From DASULK01 sp036278255 (GTDB lineage Bacteria; Actinomycetota; Actinomycetes; Mycobacteriales; Micromonosporaceae): a stretch of 64,000 nt of DNA. The stretch lies in assembly GCA_036278255.1 (NCBI GenBank), contig DASULK010000018.1, positions 1 through 64,000 on the forward strand. Reading direction: 5' to 3'. This document shows positions 40,309-49,719 of this stretch, piece after piece. Positions within the stretch are counted from its first letter, which is position 1. Every line of letters begins with the position of its first letter. Position numbers and translations under genes: made by a program. Below the pieces are notes generated by a model. That model did not search any database, had not been told where the DNA came from, and saw only the letters and a list, made by a program, of their open reading frames with translations.

Positions 40309-42111
40309 GTGGCACCACCTCAGGGACAACCGCGCCCCGGGCGGCAGCTCGCCGTGCTCGGCTTTCTCTTCGCCGTTCTCTACCTCCTGGTCTTCTTCGC
40401 CGGCACCGGCGGGATGACCTGGAAGGAGCGGCTGGAGCCGAAGCTCGGACTCGATCTCATCGGCGGTAAGCGGGTGACGTTGGAGGCCATGACGATCCAT
40501 GGCGAGCTGCCGCCACCGGAGTCGTTGGAGCAGGCCCGCCAGATCATCGAGGACCGGGTCAACGGCCGCGGCGTCGCCGAGGCCGAGGTGATTGTCGAGG
40601 GAGACCGCAACATCGTGATCTCCCTGCCCGGCAAGGACGCCAATCTGAGCGATATCGGCAGCGCCGCGGAGCTGCGTTTCCGTAAGGTCCTCAAGGCGGC
40701 CGACGGCAGTGGGCTCACCGCGCTCCCCTCCCCGGTGGAGACCCCGACCCCCTCCACCGATGCGACGCCCACGCCGGGCGACAGCGCGAGCCCCGGCGGG
40801 CAGGGCGGGATGGCGACCCCGAGTGACTCCACGAGCCCGGCGCCGGTCCCGCAGACCGTCGCGGAGCTACGCGCCGCGGTGCAACAGAAGGTGGGCGCGG
40901 AGGCATGGGAGGCGGCCAGTGCCCTGCAGGAACCCGCCAATTTAACGGAGAACCCGGAACTGGCCGAGAAGCTCAAGCCGTTCGGCGAGCTGACCGGGGC
41001 AGAGGTCGCGGTGCTCGACCCGAACATGCAGTTCAACGTACCGATGATCACCTGCGAGCAGCTCGACGAGCGGCCGCCGGCTTCGATCAAGGACGAGAAG
41101 CAGCGGGCGGTCGCCTGTGAGGGGCCGCTGAAGTACCTCCTCGACGTCGCCAAGGTGCTCGGCACCGACGTCGACAACGCGAACGCGGTGCTCGACCAGA
41201 CCAGCCAGTGGGTCGTGAGCCTCGACTTCACCGGGTCCGGGCAGCAGAAGTGGACCGCCCTGACCAAGGAGTCCTTCCACAACGAGGGGCAGGCCTGCGA
41301 CTCCAGCGCGCTCGGTGACGAGGGGCGGTGCCGGGTCGCTGTGGTCCTGGACAACACGATCATCTCCTCGCCGCAGATCCAGGGGGTGCTGACCAGCAGC
41401 TCGCAGATCAGCGGCAGCTTCACCAACGCCACCGCCAATGAGCTGGCCAGCCAGCTGCGGTACGGCGCACTGCCGGTCACCTTCGAGCAGCAGGAGGAGC
41501 AGAGCGTCTCCGCGACGTTGGGCTCCAACCACCTCAAAGCAGGCCTGCTCGCCGCCGGCATAGGCATGGCGTTGGTCATCATCTACTCGTTCTTCTACTA
41601 CCGGATGCTCGGCACGGTGATCTTCCTGAGCCTGGTCATGTCGGCGATGCTGGTCTTCGCCGCGCTGGTCGTGCTCGGTCGTCAGATCGGTTTCACGCTG
41701 ACCCTGGCCGGTATCGCCGGTTTCATCGTCTCGCTCGGTGTGGCCGCCGACTCCTTCGTCATCTACTTTGAGCGGCTCAAGGACGAGGTCCGGGAGGGGC
41801 GTAGTCCGCGCAGCGCGGTGTCCCGCGCCTGGACCCGGGCCCGACGGACCATCATCTCGGCCAACGCCATCACGCTGATGGCCGCGGTCGTGCTCTACGT
41901 CGTCTCGGTCGGCAACGTGAAGGGCTTCGCGTTCGCGCTGGGCCTGGCCACCGTGCTCGACCTGGTGGTGGTCTTCCTCTTCCGACACCCGATCATGACC
42001 ATGTTTGCCCGCACCCGGGCGTTCCTCTCCCCCCGGGTCAGCGGACTCGGTCGAGTCCTGGAGCAGGGCGAGCCGGCCGTTACCCGCACGCAGCGCCCTA
42101 AGGAGGCCTGA
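40309..42111 (+). CDS. secD: Protein translocase subunit SecD
   Basis: 600 aa. An N-terminal membrane segment (LAVLGFLFAVLYLLVFFAG) is followed by LGLDLIGGKRVTLEA and the P1 domain. That domain carries a low-complexity Pro/Thr/Ser insert around residues 140-185. Then five C-terminal helices follow, starting at GLLAAGIGMALVIIYSFFYYR, with GIAGFIVSLGVAADSFVIYFERLKDEVREGRS, the SecD signature. It uses proton motive force to pull exported proteins. GTG 40309 has AGGGAGA upstream. secF begins 2 bp after the stop. Confidence 0.96.
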   Translation: MAPPQGQPRPGRQLAVLGFLFAVLYLLVFFAGTGGMTWKERLEPKLGLDLIGGKRVTLEAMTIHGELPPPESLEQARQIIEDRVNGRGVAEAEVIVEGDRNIVISLPGKDANLSDIGSAAELRFRKVLKAADGSGLTALPSPVETPTPSTDATPTPGDSASPGGQGGMATPSDSTSPAPVPQTVAELRAAVQQKVGAEAWEAASALQEPANLTENPELAEKLKPFGELTGAEVAVLDPNMQFNVPMITCEQLDERPPASIKDEKQRAVACEGPLKYLLDVAKVLGTDVDNANAVLDQTSQWVVSLDFTGSGQQKWTALTKESFHNEGQACDSSALGDEGRCRVAVVLDNTIISSPQIQGVLTSSSQISGSFTNATANELASQLRYGALPVTFEQQEEQSVSATLGSNHLKAGLLAAGIGMALVIIYSFFYYRMLGTVIFLSLVMSAMLVFAALVVLGRQIGFTLTLAGIAGFIVSLGVAADSFVIYFERLKDEVREGRSPRSAVSRAWTRARRTIISANAITLMAAVVLYVVSVGNVKGFAFALGLATVLDLVVVFLFRHPIMTMFARTRAFLSPRVSGLGRVLEQGEPAVTRTQRPKEA

Positions 42112-42112
42112 G

Positions 42113-43312
42113 ATGTCGCGTAGCAACCTGGCTACCCGCCTCTACCGGGGCGAGGCCGGTCTCAACATCATCGGGCGGCGTAAGCTCTGGTTCTCCCTGG
42201 CCGCGGCGCTGGTGCTGTTGGCAATGGCGAGCATGATGGTGCGGGGCTTCAGCCTCGGCATCGAGTTCAGCGGGGGTACCTCGTTCCAGATCCCTGCCAG
42301 CGTCGGCACCATCGACCGGGCGGAGGAGGCGGTCGAGGCCGCCTTCGGCGAGCTCGACAACGGTGCCGAGATCGGCTCGGTCCAGCAGGTCGGCGGGCCC
42401 GGCGGCCACTTCGACGTACGGACCTCGGAGCTGAGCCCGGAGGAAGCCGACCAGGTGCGGGCGGCGCTGGCAGAGACCTTCGGTATCGAGATCGATGAGA
42501 TCGGTAGAGAACAGGTCAGCGGGGCCTGGGGGAGCCAGGTCACCAACCGGGCCGTGCTCGGTCTGGTGATCTTCGTCGCGCTGGTGATGGTCTACCTGGT
42601 CCTGCGGTTCGAGTGGCGGATGGCGGTGGCGGCAGTCTCGTCGCTCCTGCTCGACCTCATCCTCACCGCCGGTATCTACGCGGCGGTCGGCTTCGAGGTC
42701 ACCCCCTCCACCGTGATCGGATTCCTGACCATTCTGGGCTTCGCGCTCTACGACGTCGTGGTGGTCTTCGACAAGGTGCAGGAGAACACCCGGGCGATCA
42801 CGGCCAGCAGTACCCAGACGTATGGCGAGGCGGCCAACCTGGCCATCAACCAGACCGTCATGCGGTCGATCAACACCTCGGTGGTCGCGCTCCTCCCGGT
42901 CGGTGGTCTGCTCTTCATCGGTGCGGGGCTGCTCGGTGCCGGCACGCTGAAGGACCTCGGACTGGTCCTCTTCGTCGGTATGGGCGCTGCCTTCTTCTCC
43001 TCGATCTTCCTGGCGACGCCGCTGCTGGTGACCCTCAAGGACGCCGAACCTCGGATCCAGTCCCACACCAAGCGGGTGCTCGCCCGGCGGGCGGGGACGG
43101 CACGGGGGGAGGGCACCTCGAAGGCGAAGGGCGCGGAGCGCCCGTCCGGCCACTCCGAGTCGCAGCCCATCGAGGAACCGGCAGACGAGGAGCCGGTGGC
43201 GGTGGCGAGCGTCGCACCCAAGGTGGGAGCTCGGCCGGCAGGGAAGCGGCCCGCGGGCGGCAAGGGCGGTCGTTCCGGTGGACGGAGCCGGCCCAGCGGC
43301 AAACGTCGCTGA
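42113..43312 (+). CDS. secF: Protein translocase subunit SecF
   Basis: 399 aa. The N-terminal LGIEFSGGTSFQIP motif is followed by the periplasmic domain and five helices with VIGFLTILGFALYDVVVVFDKVQENTRA and NQTVMRSINTSVVALLPV, standard for SecF. A basic, Lys/Gly-rich tail of about 90 residues follows, rich in AGKRPAGGKGGRSGG-like sequence, longer than in many bacteria. ATG 42113 has AAGGAGG 6 nt upstream. It follows secD directly. Confidence 0.96.
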   Translation: MSRSNLATRLYRGEAGLNIIGRRKLWFSLAAALVLLAMASMMVRGFSLGIEFSGGTSFQIPASVGTIDRAEEAVEAAFGELDNGAEIGSVQQVGGPGGHFDVRTSELSPEEADQVRAALAETFGIEIDEIGREQVSGAWGSQVTNRAVLGLVIFVALVMVYLVLRFEWRMAVAAVSSLLLDLILTAGIYAAVGFEVTPSTVIGFLTILGFALYDVVVVFDKVQENTRAITASSTQTYGEAANLAINQTVMRSINTSVVALLPVGGLLFIGAGLLGAGTLKDLGLVLFVGMGAAFFSSIFLATPLLVTLKDAEPRIQSHTKRVLARRAGTARGEGTSKAKGAERPSGHSESQPIEEPADEEPVAVASVAPKVGARPAGKRPAGGKGGRSGGRSRPSGKRR

Positions 43313-43329
43313 CAGCTGGTGCGATCGTT

Positions 43330-43378
43330 ACCGGAGGCGTCCTTCAGGCTGTGCGAGCAGCCGGAGGGCGCCTCCGGT
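43330..43378 (+). terminator. Hairpin between secF and apt
   Basis: Perfect 10-bp arms ACCGGAGGCG (43330-43339) and CGCCTCCGGT (43369-43378) with a nested GGCTG/CAGCC (43347-43351, 43358-43362). It may terminate secDF or act as an attenuator in the apt leader. Confidence 0.55.
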
Positions 43379-43432
43379 GCTGCCCGAGCCGGGCGGCGAA
43401 CGTCCCGGCGGAACGATGGCGAGAGGAACGGC

Positions 43433-43996
43433 GTGGCCAAGATGCAGGACGAGGTACAGGGAGACAGCGGCGCGGCCATGGCTCGACTGGTGGCGAGCCG
43501 GATACTGGACGTGCCGGACTTCCCTAAACCCGGCGTCGTCTTCAAGGACCTCATGCCGCTCTTCGCCGACGGCCAGACCTTCCGGCAGGTGATCGACGGC
43601 ATTGTCGACTTCCACGGCCGAGACTCCTTCGACGTCGTCGTGGGGATCGAGGCGCGGGGGTTCGTCATCGCCGCCGCCGTCGCCTACGCCACCGGGGTAG
43701 GGGTGGTTCCGGTCCGGAAAGCCGGCAAACTGCCCCGCCCCGCCTACGCGGCCTCCTACGCCCTCGAGTACGGCGAGGCCACGCTGGAGGTGCATCAGGA
43801 TGCCTTCACCGCAGGCCGCCGCGTACTGGTGGTCGACGATGTGCTCGCCACCGGCGGTACCGCGCAGGCCACGCTCGAACTGGTCGAACGGGCCGGAGGC
43901 ACTGTGGCGGGGTTCACAGTGTTGCTGGAGTTGTCGTTCCTGAAGGGGCGGGCCCGGCTCGATCCGCGACCTGTTCATGCGCTTCTGACCGTTTGA
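43433..43996 (+). CDS. apt: Adenine phosphoribosyltransferase
   Basis: 187 aa from GTG 43433. VPDFPKPGVVFKDLMPLFAD and GIEARGFVIAAAVAYATGVGVVPVRKAGKLPR are the family's adenine-binding blocks; VLVVDDVLATGGTAQATLELVERAGG is the PRPP loop. It converts adenine and PRPP to AMP. A secDF-apt-rel order is conserved in actinobacteria, linking purine salvage with (p)ppGpp synthesis. AGAGGA lies upstream of the chosen start. Confidence 0.95.
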   Translation: MAKMQDEVQGDSGAAMARLVASRILDVPDFPKPGVVFKDLMPLFADGQTFRQVIDGIVDFHGRDSFDVVVGIEARGFVIAAAVAYATGVGVVPVRKAGKLPRPAYAASYALEYGEATLEVHQDAFTAGRRVLVVDDVLATGGTAQATLELVERAGGTVAGFTVLLELSFLKGRARLDPRPVHALLTV

Positions 43997-44179
43997 GTAC
44001 GGGCTGAGAAACTCTGTCCTGTCCACGGGGACCTTTGGAGCAGGCCCACTCTCCGGTCAGCCGGGTACGATTGCTTGCTGGACCAGGTAGAGAATGCTCT
44101 GCTTGGCTGGCGGAGGTCACGACGGGCCCGCTAGGGTCGGTGATCCGCGGCGAGTTCCCGGCGAGGTGTGAGGAGGCCG

Positions 44180-46681
44180 GTGTCCCACGACGTCGCCCCT
44201 TCGGTGGAGGGCACGGTGCATCCCATTAGCGAGGCAGATGGCGCCACCGGCCGGCCTACCACTCCCGGTCGCGTTTCTCCCTCGGCCCCAGATTCCCTGA
44301 ACCGGTCGGGCTCCGGGCAACGCGACGGCGCGGTGGAGTATCACCGCAACGGCGCTGTTCCCGATGTTCCCGCTGGTCGCCCCTCCGGTGCCTCTCCGGC
44401 GTCGGCGACCGGGTTCGCTTTGGCGAACGCGCCGACCGGGCGACGGGTGCGGGCCCGACTGGCCCGCTTCAATGCCCCATGGCAGACACCGCAGGTGAGC
44501 GAGGTGCTCGAACCCCTCATCGCGACGCACCGGGCGAGCCACCCCAAGGCCGACGCGCGGTTGTTGCAGCGTGCTTTTGATACCGCCGCCCGCTGGCATT
44601 CCGGGCAGTACCGGAAGTCGGGTGACCCCTACATCACCCACCCCCTGGCGGTTGCGACGATCCTGGCGAACCTGGGGATGGACACCACCACGTTGATCGC
44701 CGCGTTGCTGCACGACACCATCGAGGACACCGACTACACCCTTGCGGAGATGCGGACCGACTTCGGTGAGCACGTGGCGCTGCTCGTCGACGGCGTGACC
44801 AAGCTTGACAAGGTCAAGCTGGGGGATGCGGCGAAGGCCGAGACGATCCGCAAGATGGTCGTAGCGATGGCCAAGGATCCACGGGTCCTGGTGATCAAGC
44901 TCGCGGACCGGCTGCACAACATGCGCACCCTGACCTTCCTGCCCCGACCCAAGCAGGAGCAGAAGGCCAAAGAGACGTTGGAGATCCTCGCCCCGCTGGC
45001 ACACCGGCTCGGTATGAACACCATCAAGTGGGAGCTGGAAGATCTCGCTTTCGGCACGCTGTATCCGAAGCGGTTCGAAGAGATCAACCGACTGATCGGC
45101 GAGCACCAGCCGCAGCGGGAGGCGCTGCTGCGCCAGGTCACCCAGAAGGTGCAGGTCGACCTTAAGGCCGCCAAGATCAAGGCAGAGGTCACCGGCCGAC
45201 CGAAGCATCTCTATTCGATCTACCAGAAGATGATCGTCCGGGGCCGGGACTTCAACGACATCTACGACCTTGTCGGGGTACGCATCCTGGTCGAGACCGT
45301 CCGTGACTGTTACGCGGCGCTCGGTGTGATCCATGCGAACTGGCAGCCCGTGCCGGGCCGGTTCAAGGACTACATCGCGATGCCCAAGTTCAACATGTAC
45401 CAGTCGCTGCACACCACGGTCATCGGCCCGACCGGAAAACCGGTCGAGATGCAGATCCGCACCTACGCCATGCACCGTACGGCCGAGTTCGGCATCGCCG
45501 CGCACTGGAAGTACAAGGAGCAGAAGGGCGCCACGATCGTCGGGCCGCCCGCTCACATCGACGAGATGACCTGGCTCCGGCAGTTACTGGACTGGCAGCG
45601 GGAGGCCGCTGACCCGAGCGAGTTCCTCGACGCGCTGCGGTTCGACCTGTCGAGCCAGGAGGTCTACGTCTTCACGCCGAAGGGGGACGTGATTCCGCTC
45701 CCCACCGGTTCGACGCCGGTTGACTTCGCCTATGCGGTGCACACCGAGGTCGGGCACAAGTGCATCGGTGCCCGGGTCAACGGGAAACTGGTGCCCCTGG
45801 AGTCGGCCCTCTCCAACGGCGACGTCATCGAGATTTTCACCTCGAAATCGGACACCGCCGGGCCGAGCCAGGACTGGCTCGGGTTCGTCCGGAGCCCCCG
45901 GGCCCGCACCAAGATCCGCCAGTACTTCAACAAGGAGCGGCGCGAGGAGGCGATCGAGGCCGGCAAGGATGCGATCGTCAAGGCCATGCGAAAGCAGGGC
46001 ATGCCGCTGCAGCGGATGCTTACCCCGGACGCGCTGATGACCATCGCCCGCGACCTGCATCTGGCCGATGTCGCCGCGCTCTACGCGGCGGTCGGTGACA
46101 GCCAGGTATCGGCCCATTCGGTGGTGCAACGCCTGATGGCGACCTACGGCGGGGAGGAGGGCGCCGTCGAGGACATCGCCGAAACGGCGATGCCGACCCG
46201 TCCGCCGCGCACCCGCGGGGCCGGCCATGACCCGGGTGTGGTGGTACGGGGTGCTAGCGACGTCTGGATCAAACTGGCGAGATGCTGCACTCCGGTGCCG
46301 CCCGACAGCGTCTTCGGCTTCGTCACCCGGTCCGGCGGGGTGAGTGTGCACCGTGACGACTGTGTCAACGCCGCGAATCTGCGGACGCAGTCCGAGCGGG
46401 TCGTCGAGGTGGCGTGGAAACTGACGTCAGCGTCCACGTTCCTGGTGGCGGTCCAGGTGGAGGCGCTTGACCGGCACAAGTTGCTGGCCGACGTGACCCG
46501 GGTGCTCTCCGACGAGCGGGTGAACATCCTCTCCGCGACGGTCACCACGACCCGGGACCGGATCGCGGTCAGCCGGTTCAGCTTCGAGATGGCCGACCCC
46601 AAGCATCTCGGGCACCTGCTGGCGGCCGTACGGAAGGTCGACGGGGTCTTCGACGCCTACCGCGTCACCTCGGGTACCTGA
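44180..46681 (+). CDS. rel: Bifunctional (p)ppGpp synthetase/hydrolase (RelA/SpoT homolog)
   Basis: 833 aa. After a ~110-residue variable N-terminus come the HD hydrolase domain (HSGQYRKSGDPYITHPLAVA; HDTIEDTDYT has HDxxED), the synthetase domain (RGRDFNDIYDLVGVRILV, YIAMPKFNMYQSLHTTVIGPTGKPVEMQIRT), the TGS domain (EVYVFTPKGDVIPLPTGSTPVDFAYAVH), the conserved-Cys region (KLARCCTPVPPD) and a C-terminal ACT domain. Both activities look intact. GTG 44180 follows AGGAGG with 3-nt spacing; GTG 44168 is an alternative. Confidence 0.96.
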   Translation: MSHDVAPSVEGTVHPISEADGATGRPTTPGRVSPSAPDSLNRSGSGQRDGAVEYHRNGAVPDVPAGRPSGASPASATGFALANAPTGRRVRARLARFNAPWQTPQVSEVLEPLIATHRASHPKADARLLQRAFDTAARWHSGQYRKSGDPYITHPLAVATILANLGMDTTTLIAALLHDTIEDTDYTLAEMRTDFGEHVALLVDGVTKLDKVKLGDAAKAETIRKMVVAMAKDPRVLVIKLADRLHNMRTLTFLPRPKQEQKAKETLEILAPLAHRLGMNTIKWELEDLAFGTLYPKRFEEINRLIGEHQPQREALLRQVTQKVQVDLKAAKIKAEVTGRPKHLYSIYQKMIVRGRDFNDIYDLVGVRILVETVRDCYAALGVIHANWQPVPGRFKDYIAMPKFNMYQSLHTTVIGPTGKPVEMQIRTYAMHRTAEFGIAAHWKYKEQKGATIVGPPAHIDEMTWLRQLLDWQREAADPSEFLDALRFDLSSQEVYVFTPKGDVIPLPTGSTPVDFAYAVHTEVGHKCIGARVNGKLVPLESALSNGDVIEIFTSKSDTAGPSQDWLGFVRSPRARTKIRQYFNKERREEAIEAGKDAIVKAMRKQGMPLQRMLTPDALMTIARDLHLADVAALYAAVGDSQVSAHSVVQRLMATYGGEEGAVEDIAETAMPTRPPRTRGAGHDPGVVVRGASDVWIKLARCCTPVPPDSVFGFVTRSGGVSVHRDDCVNAANLRTQSERVVEVAWKLTSASTFLVAVQVEALDRHKLLADVTRVLSDERVNILSATVTTTRDRIAVSRFSFEMADPKHLGHLLAAVRKVDGVFDAYRVTSGT

Positions 46682-46715
46682 CCTTGCCCCGAGCCGCCTG
46701 AGCCTCTTGGACCTG

Positions 46716-46857
46716 CCCCAAAAGGGCTGCCCTTTACCTGTCCAGAAGGGTAGAGGGCAGTCCCCTTGGGCACTGCGCCCCCAAAGGGCTGCCCTCTTGG
46801 GGAAGAGCCGGTGCGGAAAGAGATGTGGCCCGCCCGCGGTGGACGCGGGCGGGCCAC
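46716..46857. terminator. Three successive hairpins between rel and the cyclophilin gene
   Basis: Hairpin 1: AAAGGGC/GCCCTTT around 46720-46735. Hairpin 2: AGAGGGCAGTCCCCTTGGG (46752-46770) pairs with CCCAAAGGGCTGCCCTCT (46780-46797), with one small bulge. Hairpin 3: perfect GTGGCCCGCCCGCG (46825-46838) and CGCGGGCGGGCCAC (46844-46857). The genes on both sides converge, so these should stop transcription both ways; the shared AGGGCTGCCCT unit in hairpins 1 and 2 points to duplication. Confidence 0.75.
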
Positions 46858-46871
46858 TGCGGGTCGCAGGC

Positions 46872-47696
46872 TTACCGCACCTCGCCCATCCGGAGGGTCT
46901 TGATCTCGATGTCGTTCTTCGGGTGGCCGCCGCCCGGCTGCGGGTCGAAGGCGCCGTCGTGCCCCGGCTCCGTTGCCTTCTTGAGGGTGTCCAGCCCGGT
47001 GGTGACCTTCCCGAGCACGGTGTAGTCGGGGCTCAGGTTGATGTCCTCGTAGATGAAGAAGAACTGGCTGCCGTTGGTGTTCGGGCCGCTGTTGGCCATC
47101 GCCACGACGCCGGCCGGGTAGGCGGGCAGGTCGTTGACCGGCAGGTTCTCATCGGCGAACCTGTAGTTGGGGCCGCCGGTGCCGTCGGTGTCCCGGTAGC
47201 CCTCACCCTTGGCGCTCGGGTCACCGCACTGCAGCATCCCGGGGAACATCCGGTGGCACTTGGTGCCGTCCCAGAACTTCTGGTTGGCCAGGTGGGTGAA
47301 GCTGGCGGCGGTGCAGGGCACCTTCGACAGGTCCATGCTGATCTCGATCGGACCGAAGTTGGTGTCGATCGACATTACCTGGGTGCCCGAGTTGGGGGGG
47401 TTGGTGGTCGGCGGGAGTCCCACGTCCTTGACCGTGTCGGTGTGCCACTCCGCCGGCATCTCCTCCCAGAGGCAGGGAGCGTCGGTTCCCTTCGCCTGGT
47501 CGGTGGTGCCCTTGCCGTCGTCGCGGAAACTGGTCACGAGCCACACGGTGCCGGCGATAACCACCAGCAGAGCCACCGCCGAGCTGATGCCGATCTGCAG
47601 TCGGCGGCGTTGTTGGGCCGCGGCGGCGCGTTCGGCCATCTCCCTGGCGAGTCTGGCCCGCGCCGCGGCGCGTTGCCGCTCTCTCGTGGACGTCAC
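46872..47696 (-). CDS. Membrane-anchored cyclophilin-type peptidyl-prolyl isomerase
   Basis: 274 aa. A basic N-terminus (RERQRAAARARLAREMAERAAA) precedes one membrane helix near residues 37-56, so the isomerase domain is outside the cell. The domain retains CHRMFPGMLQCGDP, with the catalytic Arg after His, and AMANSGPNTNGSQFFFIYED. It probably helps fold secreted proteins. GTG 47696 has AGGAGGAG upstream. It follows a second, more divergent copy by 75 bp on the same strand. Confidence 0.93.
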   Translation of the reverse strand: MTSTRERQRAAARARLAREMAERAAAAQQRRRLQIGISSAVALLVVIAGTVWLVTSFRDDGKGTTDQAKGTDAPCLWEEMPAEWHTDTVKDVGLPPTTNPPNSGTQVMSIDTNFGPIEISMDLSKVPCTAASFTHLANQKFWDGTKCHRMFPGMLQCGDPSAKGEGYRDTDGTGGPNYRFADENLPVNDLPAYPAGVVAMANSGPNTNGSQFFFIYEDINLSPDYTVLGKVTTGLDTLKKATEPGHDGAFDPQPGGGHPKNDIEIKTLRMGEVR

Positions 47697-47771
47697 GCTG
47701 CTCCTCCTGGGCTAGGTCACGCGGCTGCCCACCGCATTCCACACGGTGGTCGCACCCGCGGCTGTCGTGGG

Positions 47772-48701
47772 TCAGGACTGAACCGTCGGTGTCGCGGAGG
47801 CGGCCGCCGACGGATCGGTGCTGGGATCGGTGGCCGGAGCGGCCCCCACCTCGCCGATCGTGAGGTTCTGGATCACCACATCGGTCTTCGGTTTCACCTT
47901 GTCCCCGGACCCATTGTCCACGGTCTCCAGCGCCCCGATCTTCTTGATCACATCGAGGCCGGCGACGACCTTTCCGACCACCGAGTACTGCGGGTGCTCG
48001 CTGGGGGTGAAGTCCTGGAAGAAGATCAGGAACTGGCTGGCGAAGACGCCGGCCGGGTCGCTGATCATGGCGACAGTGCCCGCCGGATAGGCCTGCGGCT
48101 GATCCGGTGCCGGATTCGCCGAAGGCTCCGGGTCAGCCGAGGGGGAGTCGTCGTCGCTCGGGGCTGGTGCCGGCAGGGTCGGTACGTTCTCCGCGTGGAG
48201 GGAGTAGGACGGGCCGCCCTGCCCGGTTCCGCTCGGGTCGCCGCAGCGCAGCGCCCCCTCTACGGTGATCTCGTGGCAGGTGGTGTCGTCGAAGAAGCCC
48301 TGACCGGCCAGATGGGCGAGACTGGCCCCGCCGCAGGGCGCGTTGTCCAGGTCCAGTTCGACCGTCACCGGGCCGCCCTGATTGGTCGTGATGGTCATCG
48401 GGCGGGTGCCGGAGGTCGGCAGGCCACTCTCCGCCGGCATGCCGACGTCCTGCAGGTGGACGTTGACGGCTGGATCCTGGGGGGTCCACAGACAGTCGGG
48501 CGGATCAGCCGCCGGCTTCGGTTCGCTGTCGAAACCGCCCAAAGCCCAGATTGAGCCGAGCACAATCAGCGCCAGCACCAGCGTGGCGCCGATACCGGCC
48601 TGGATCTGCCGCTTGCGCCGCTGCGTCGCTGCCCGGCGGGCCATCTGCCGATCCAGCTTGGCCCGGGCCAGCTTGCGTTGCCGCTTCTTGCTGGAAGCCA
48701 C
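47772..48701 (-). CDS. Divergent membrane-anchored cyclophilin-like protein
   Basis: 309 aa from GTG 48701 (GGGAAGGGGAG upstream). It has the same plan as its neighbour: a basic N-terminus, one helix (AGIGATLVLALIVLGSIWAL), then a cyclophilin fold. The core differs: CHEITVEGALRCGDP has Glu where the catalytic Arg should be, and MISDPAGVFASQFLIFFQ replaces the MANAGPNTNGSQFF consensus. A low-complexity Pro/Ser/Asp insert lies in the middle (around residues 185-215). It may bind rather than isomerise proline peptides. Tandem duplication followed by divergence is the likely origin. Confidence 0.88.
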   Translation of the reverse strand: MASSKKRQRKLARAKLDRQMARRAATQRRKRQIQAGIGATLVLALIVLGSIWALGGFDSEPKPAADPPDCLWTPQDPAVNVHLQDVGMPAESGLPTSGTRPMTITTNQGGPVTVELDLDNAPCGGASLAHLAGQGFFDDTTCHEITVEGALRCGDPSGTGQGGPSYSLHAENVPTLPAPAPSDDDSPSADPEPSANPAPDQPQAYPAGTVAMISDPAGVFASQFLIFFQDFTPSEHPQYSVVGKVVAGLDVIKKIGALETVDNGSGDKVKPKTDVVIQNLTIGEVGAAPATDPSTDPSAAASATPTVQS

Positions 48702-48949
48702 CCGTGCTCCCCTTCCCAATCACCGTGTCGTCGTGGCCAGTGGCAGGTCTCAGCCTTCAGATGTCCTGTGCACCTCGCCACACGCCCGCCAGAGTGTACG
48801 GGTACCGACGGGGAAATTGTGCGGTGAGGTCGGCCGGATATCCATCTATGGGAAAGAGCCGGCCCTACTGCCCGGGTGCGCAGCGTAGCCCGGCTCCCTC
48901 GACGGGATAGGCTCGGAGGATCACAACCGCGGACAGGAAGGGGAGCAGC

Positions 48950-49666
48950 GTGCTCGTCGCTGGCTTTCCCGCCGACGCCTTCGGCACCAACTGCTACGTG
49001 GTCGCCCCCGCACCCGGTGAACAGTGCGTGGTGGTCGACCCCGGCATCGGCGTGATCGATCGACTGGATGCGCTACTCGCCGAGCACCGGCTGCATCCGG
49101 CCGCCGTGCTGCTGACCCACGGTCACCTCGACCACACCTTTTCGGTCGCACCCGTCTGCGGGGCGCGGGGTATCACCGCGTACGTGCACCCGGAGGACCG
49201 GGAACTGCTCGCCGATCCGGGTAAGGCGCTGTCGATGGACCTCAGCCAGCTCTTCGGCGGTCGACTGCCCTACAGCGAGCCGGACGACGTGGCCGAGTTG
49301 ACCGACGGGACCACCCTCACGCTGGCCGGCCTGGAGATCACCATCGACCATGCGCCCGGGCATACCCGCGGCTCGGTCCTCTTCCGGCTGCCGGCCGACG
49401 GCTCCCGCTGGGAGGCGGACGAGATCTGCCTCTCCGGTGATGTGCTCTTCGCCGGCTCGATCGGCCGGACCGACCTGCCGGGCGGCAGCATGCCGGCGAT
49501 GCTGACCAGTCTGCGGGACAAGATTCTTCCGCTCGCCAACGACACCATCGTGCTGCCCGGACACGGACCCGGCACCACCATCGGACGGGAGCGGGCGAGC
49601 AACCCGTACCTGCAGCAGGTCATCGAGTCCGAGGATGTCCAACCGGCCCCGGCCCGAGGCCTGTAG
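48950..49666 (+). CDS. MBL-fold metallo-hydrolase (glyoxalase II-like)
   Basis: 238 aa. The metal site THGHLDHTFSV (HxHxDH) is followed by DHAPGHTRGSVLF, LSGDVLFAGSIGRTDLPGG and VLPGHGPGTTIGRE, the full set of ligands for two metals. The family includes hydroxyacylglutathione hydrolases and persulfide dioxygenases; in actinobacteria the thiol partner would be mycothiol, and the substrate is not known. GTG 48950 has GGAAGGGGAG upstream. It precedes hisS by 53 bp, an order common in actinobacteria. Confidence 0.92.
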   Translation: MLVAGFPADAFGTNCYVVAPAPGEQCVVVDPGIGVIDRLDALLAEHRLHPAAVLLTHGHLDHTFSVAPVCGARGITAYVHPEDRELLADPGKALSMDLSQLFGGRLPYSEPDDVAELTDGTTLTLAGLEITIDHAPGHTRGSVLFRLPADGSRWEADEICLSGDVLFAGSIGRTDLPGGSMPAMLTSLRDKILPLANDTIVLPGHGPGTTIGRERASNPYLQQVIESEDVQPAPARGL

Positions 49667-49719
49667 AACCGCTCGCACCACGCGTGACCTCGCCGGATGT
49701 GCGAGATCGAGGAGCATTG

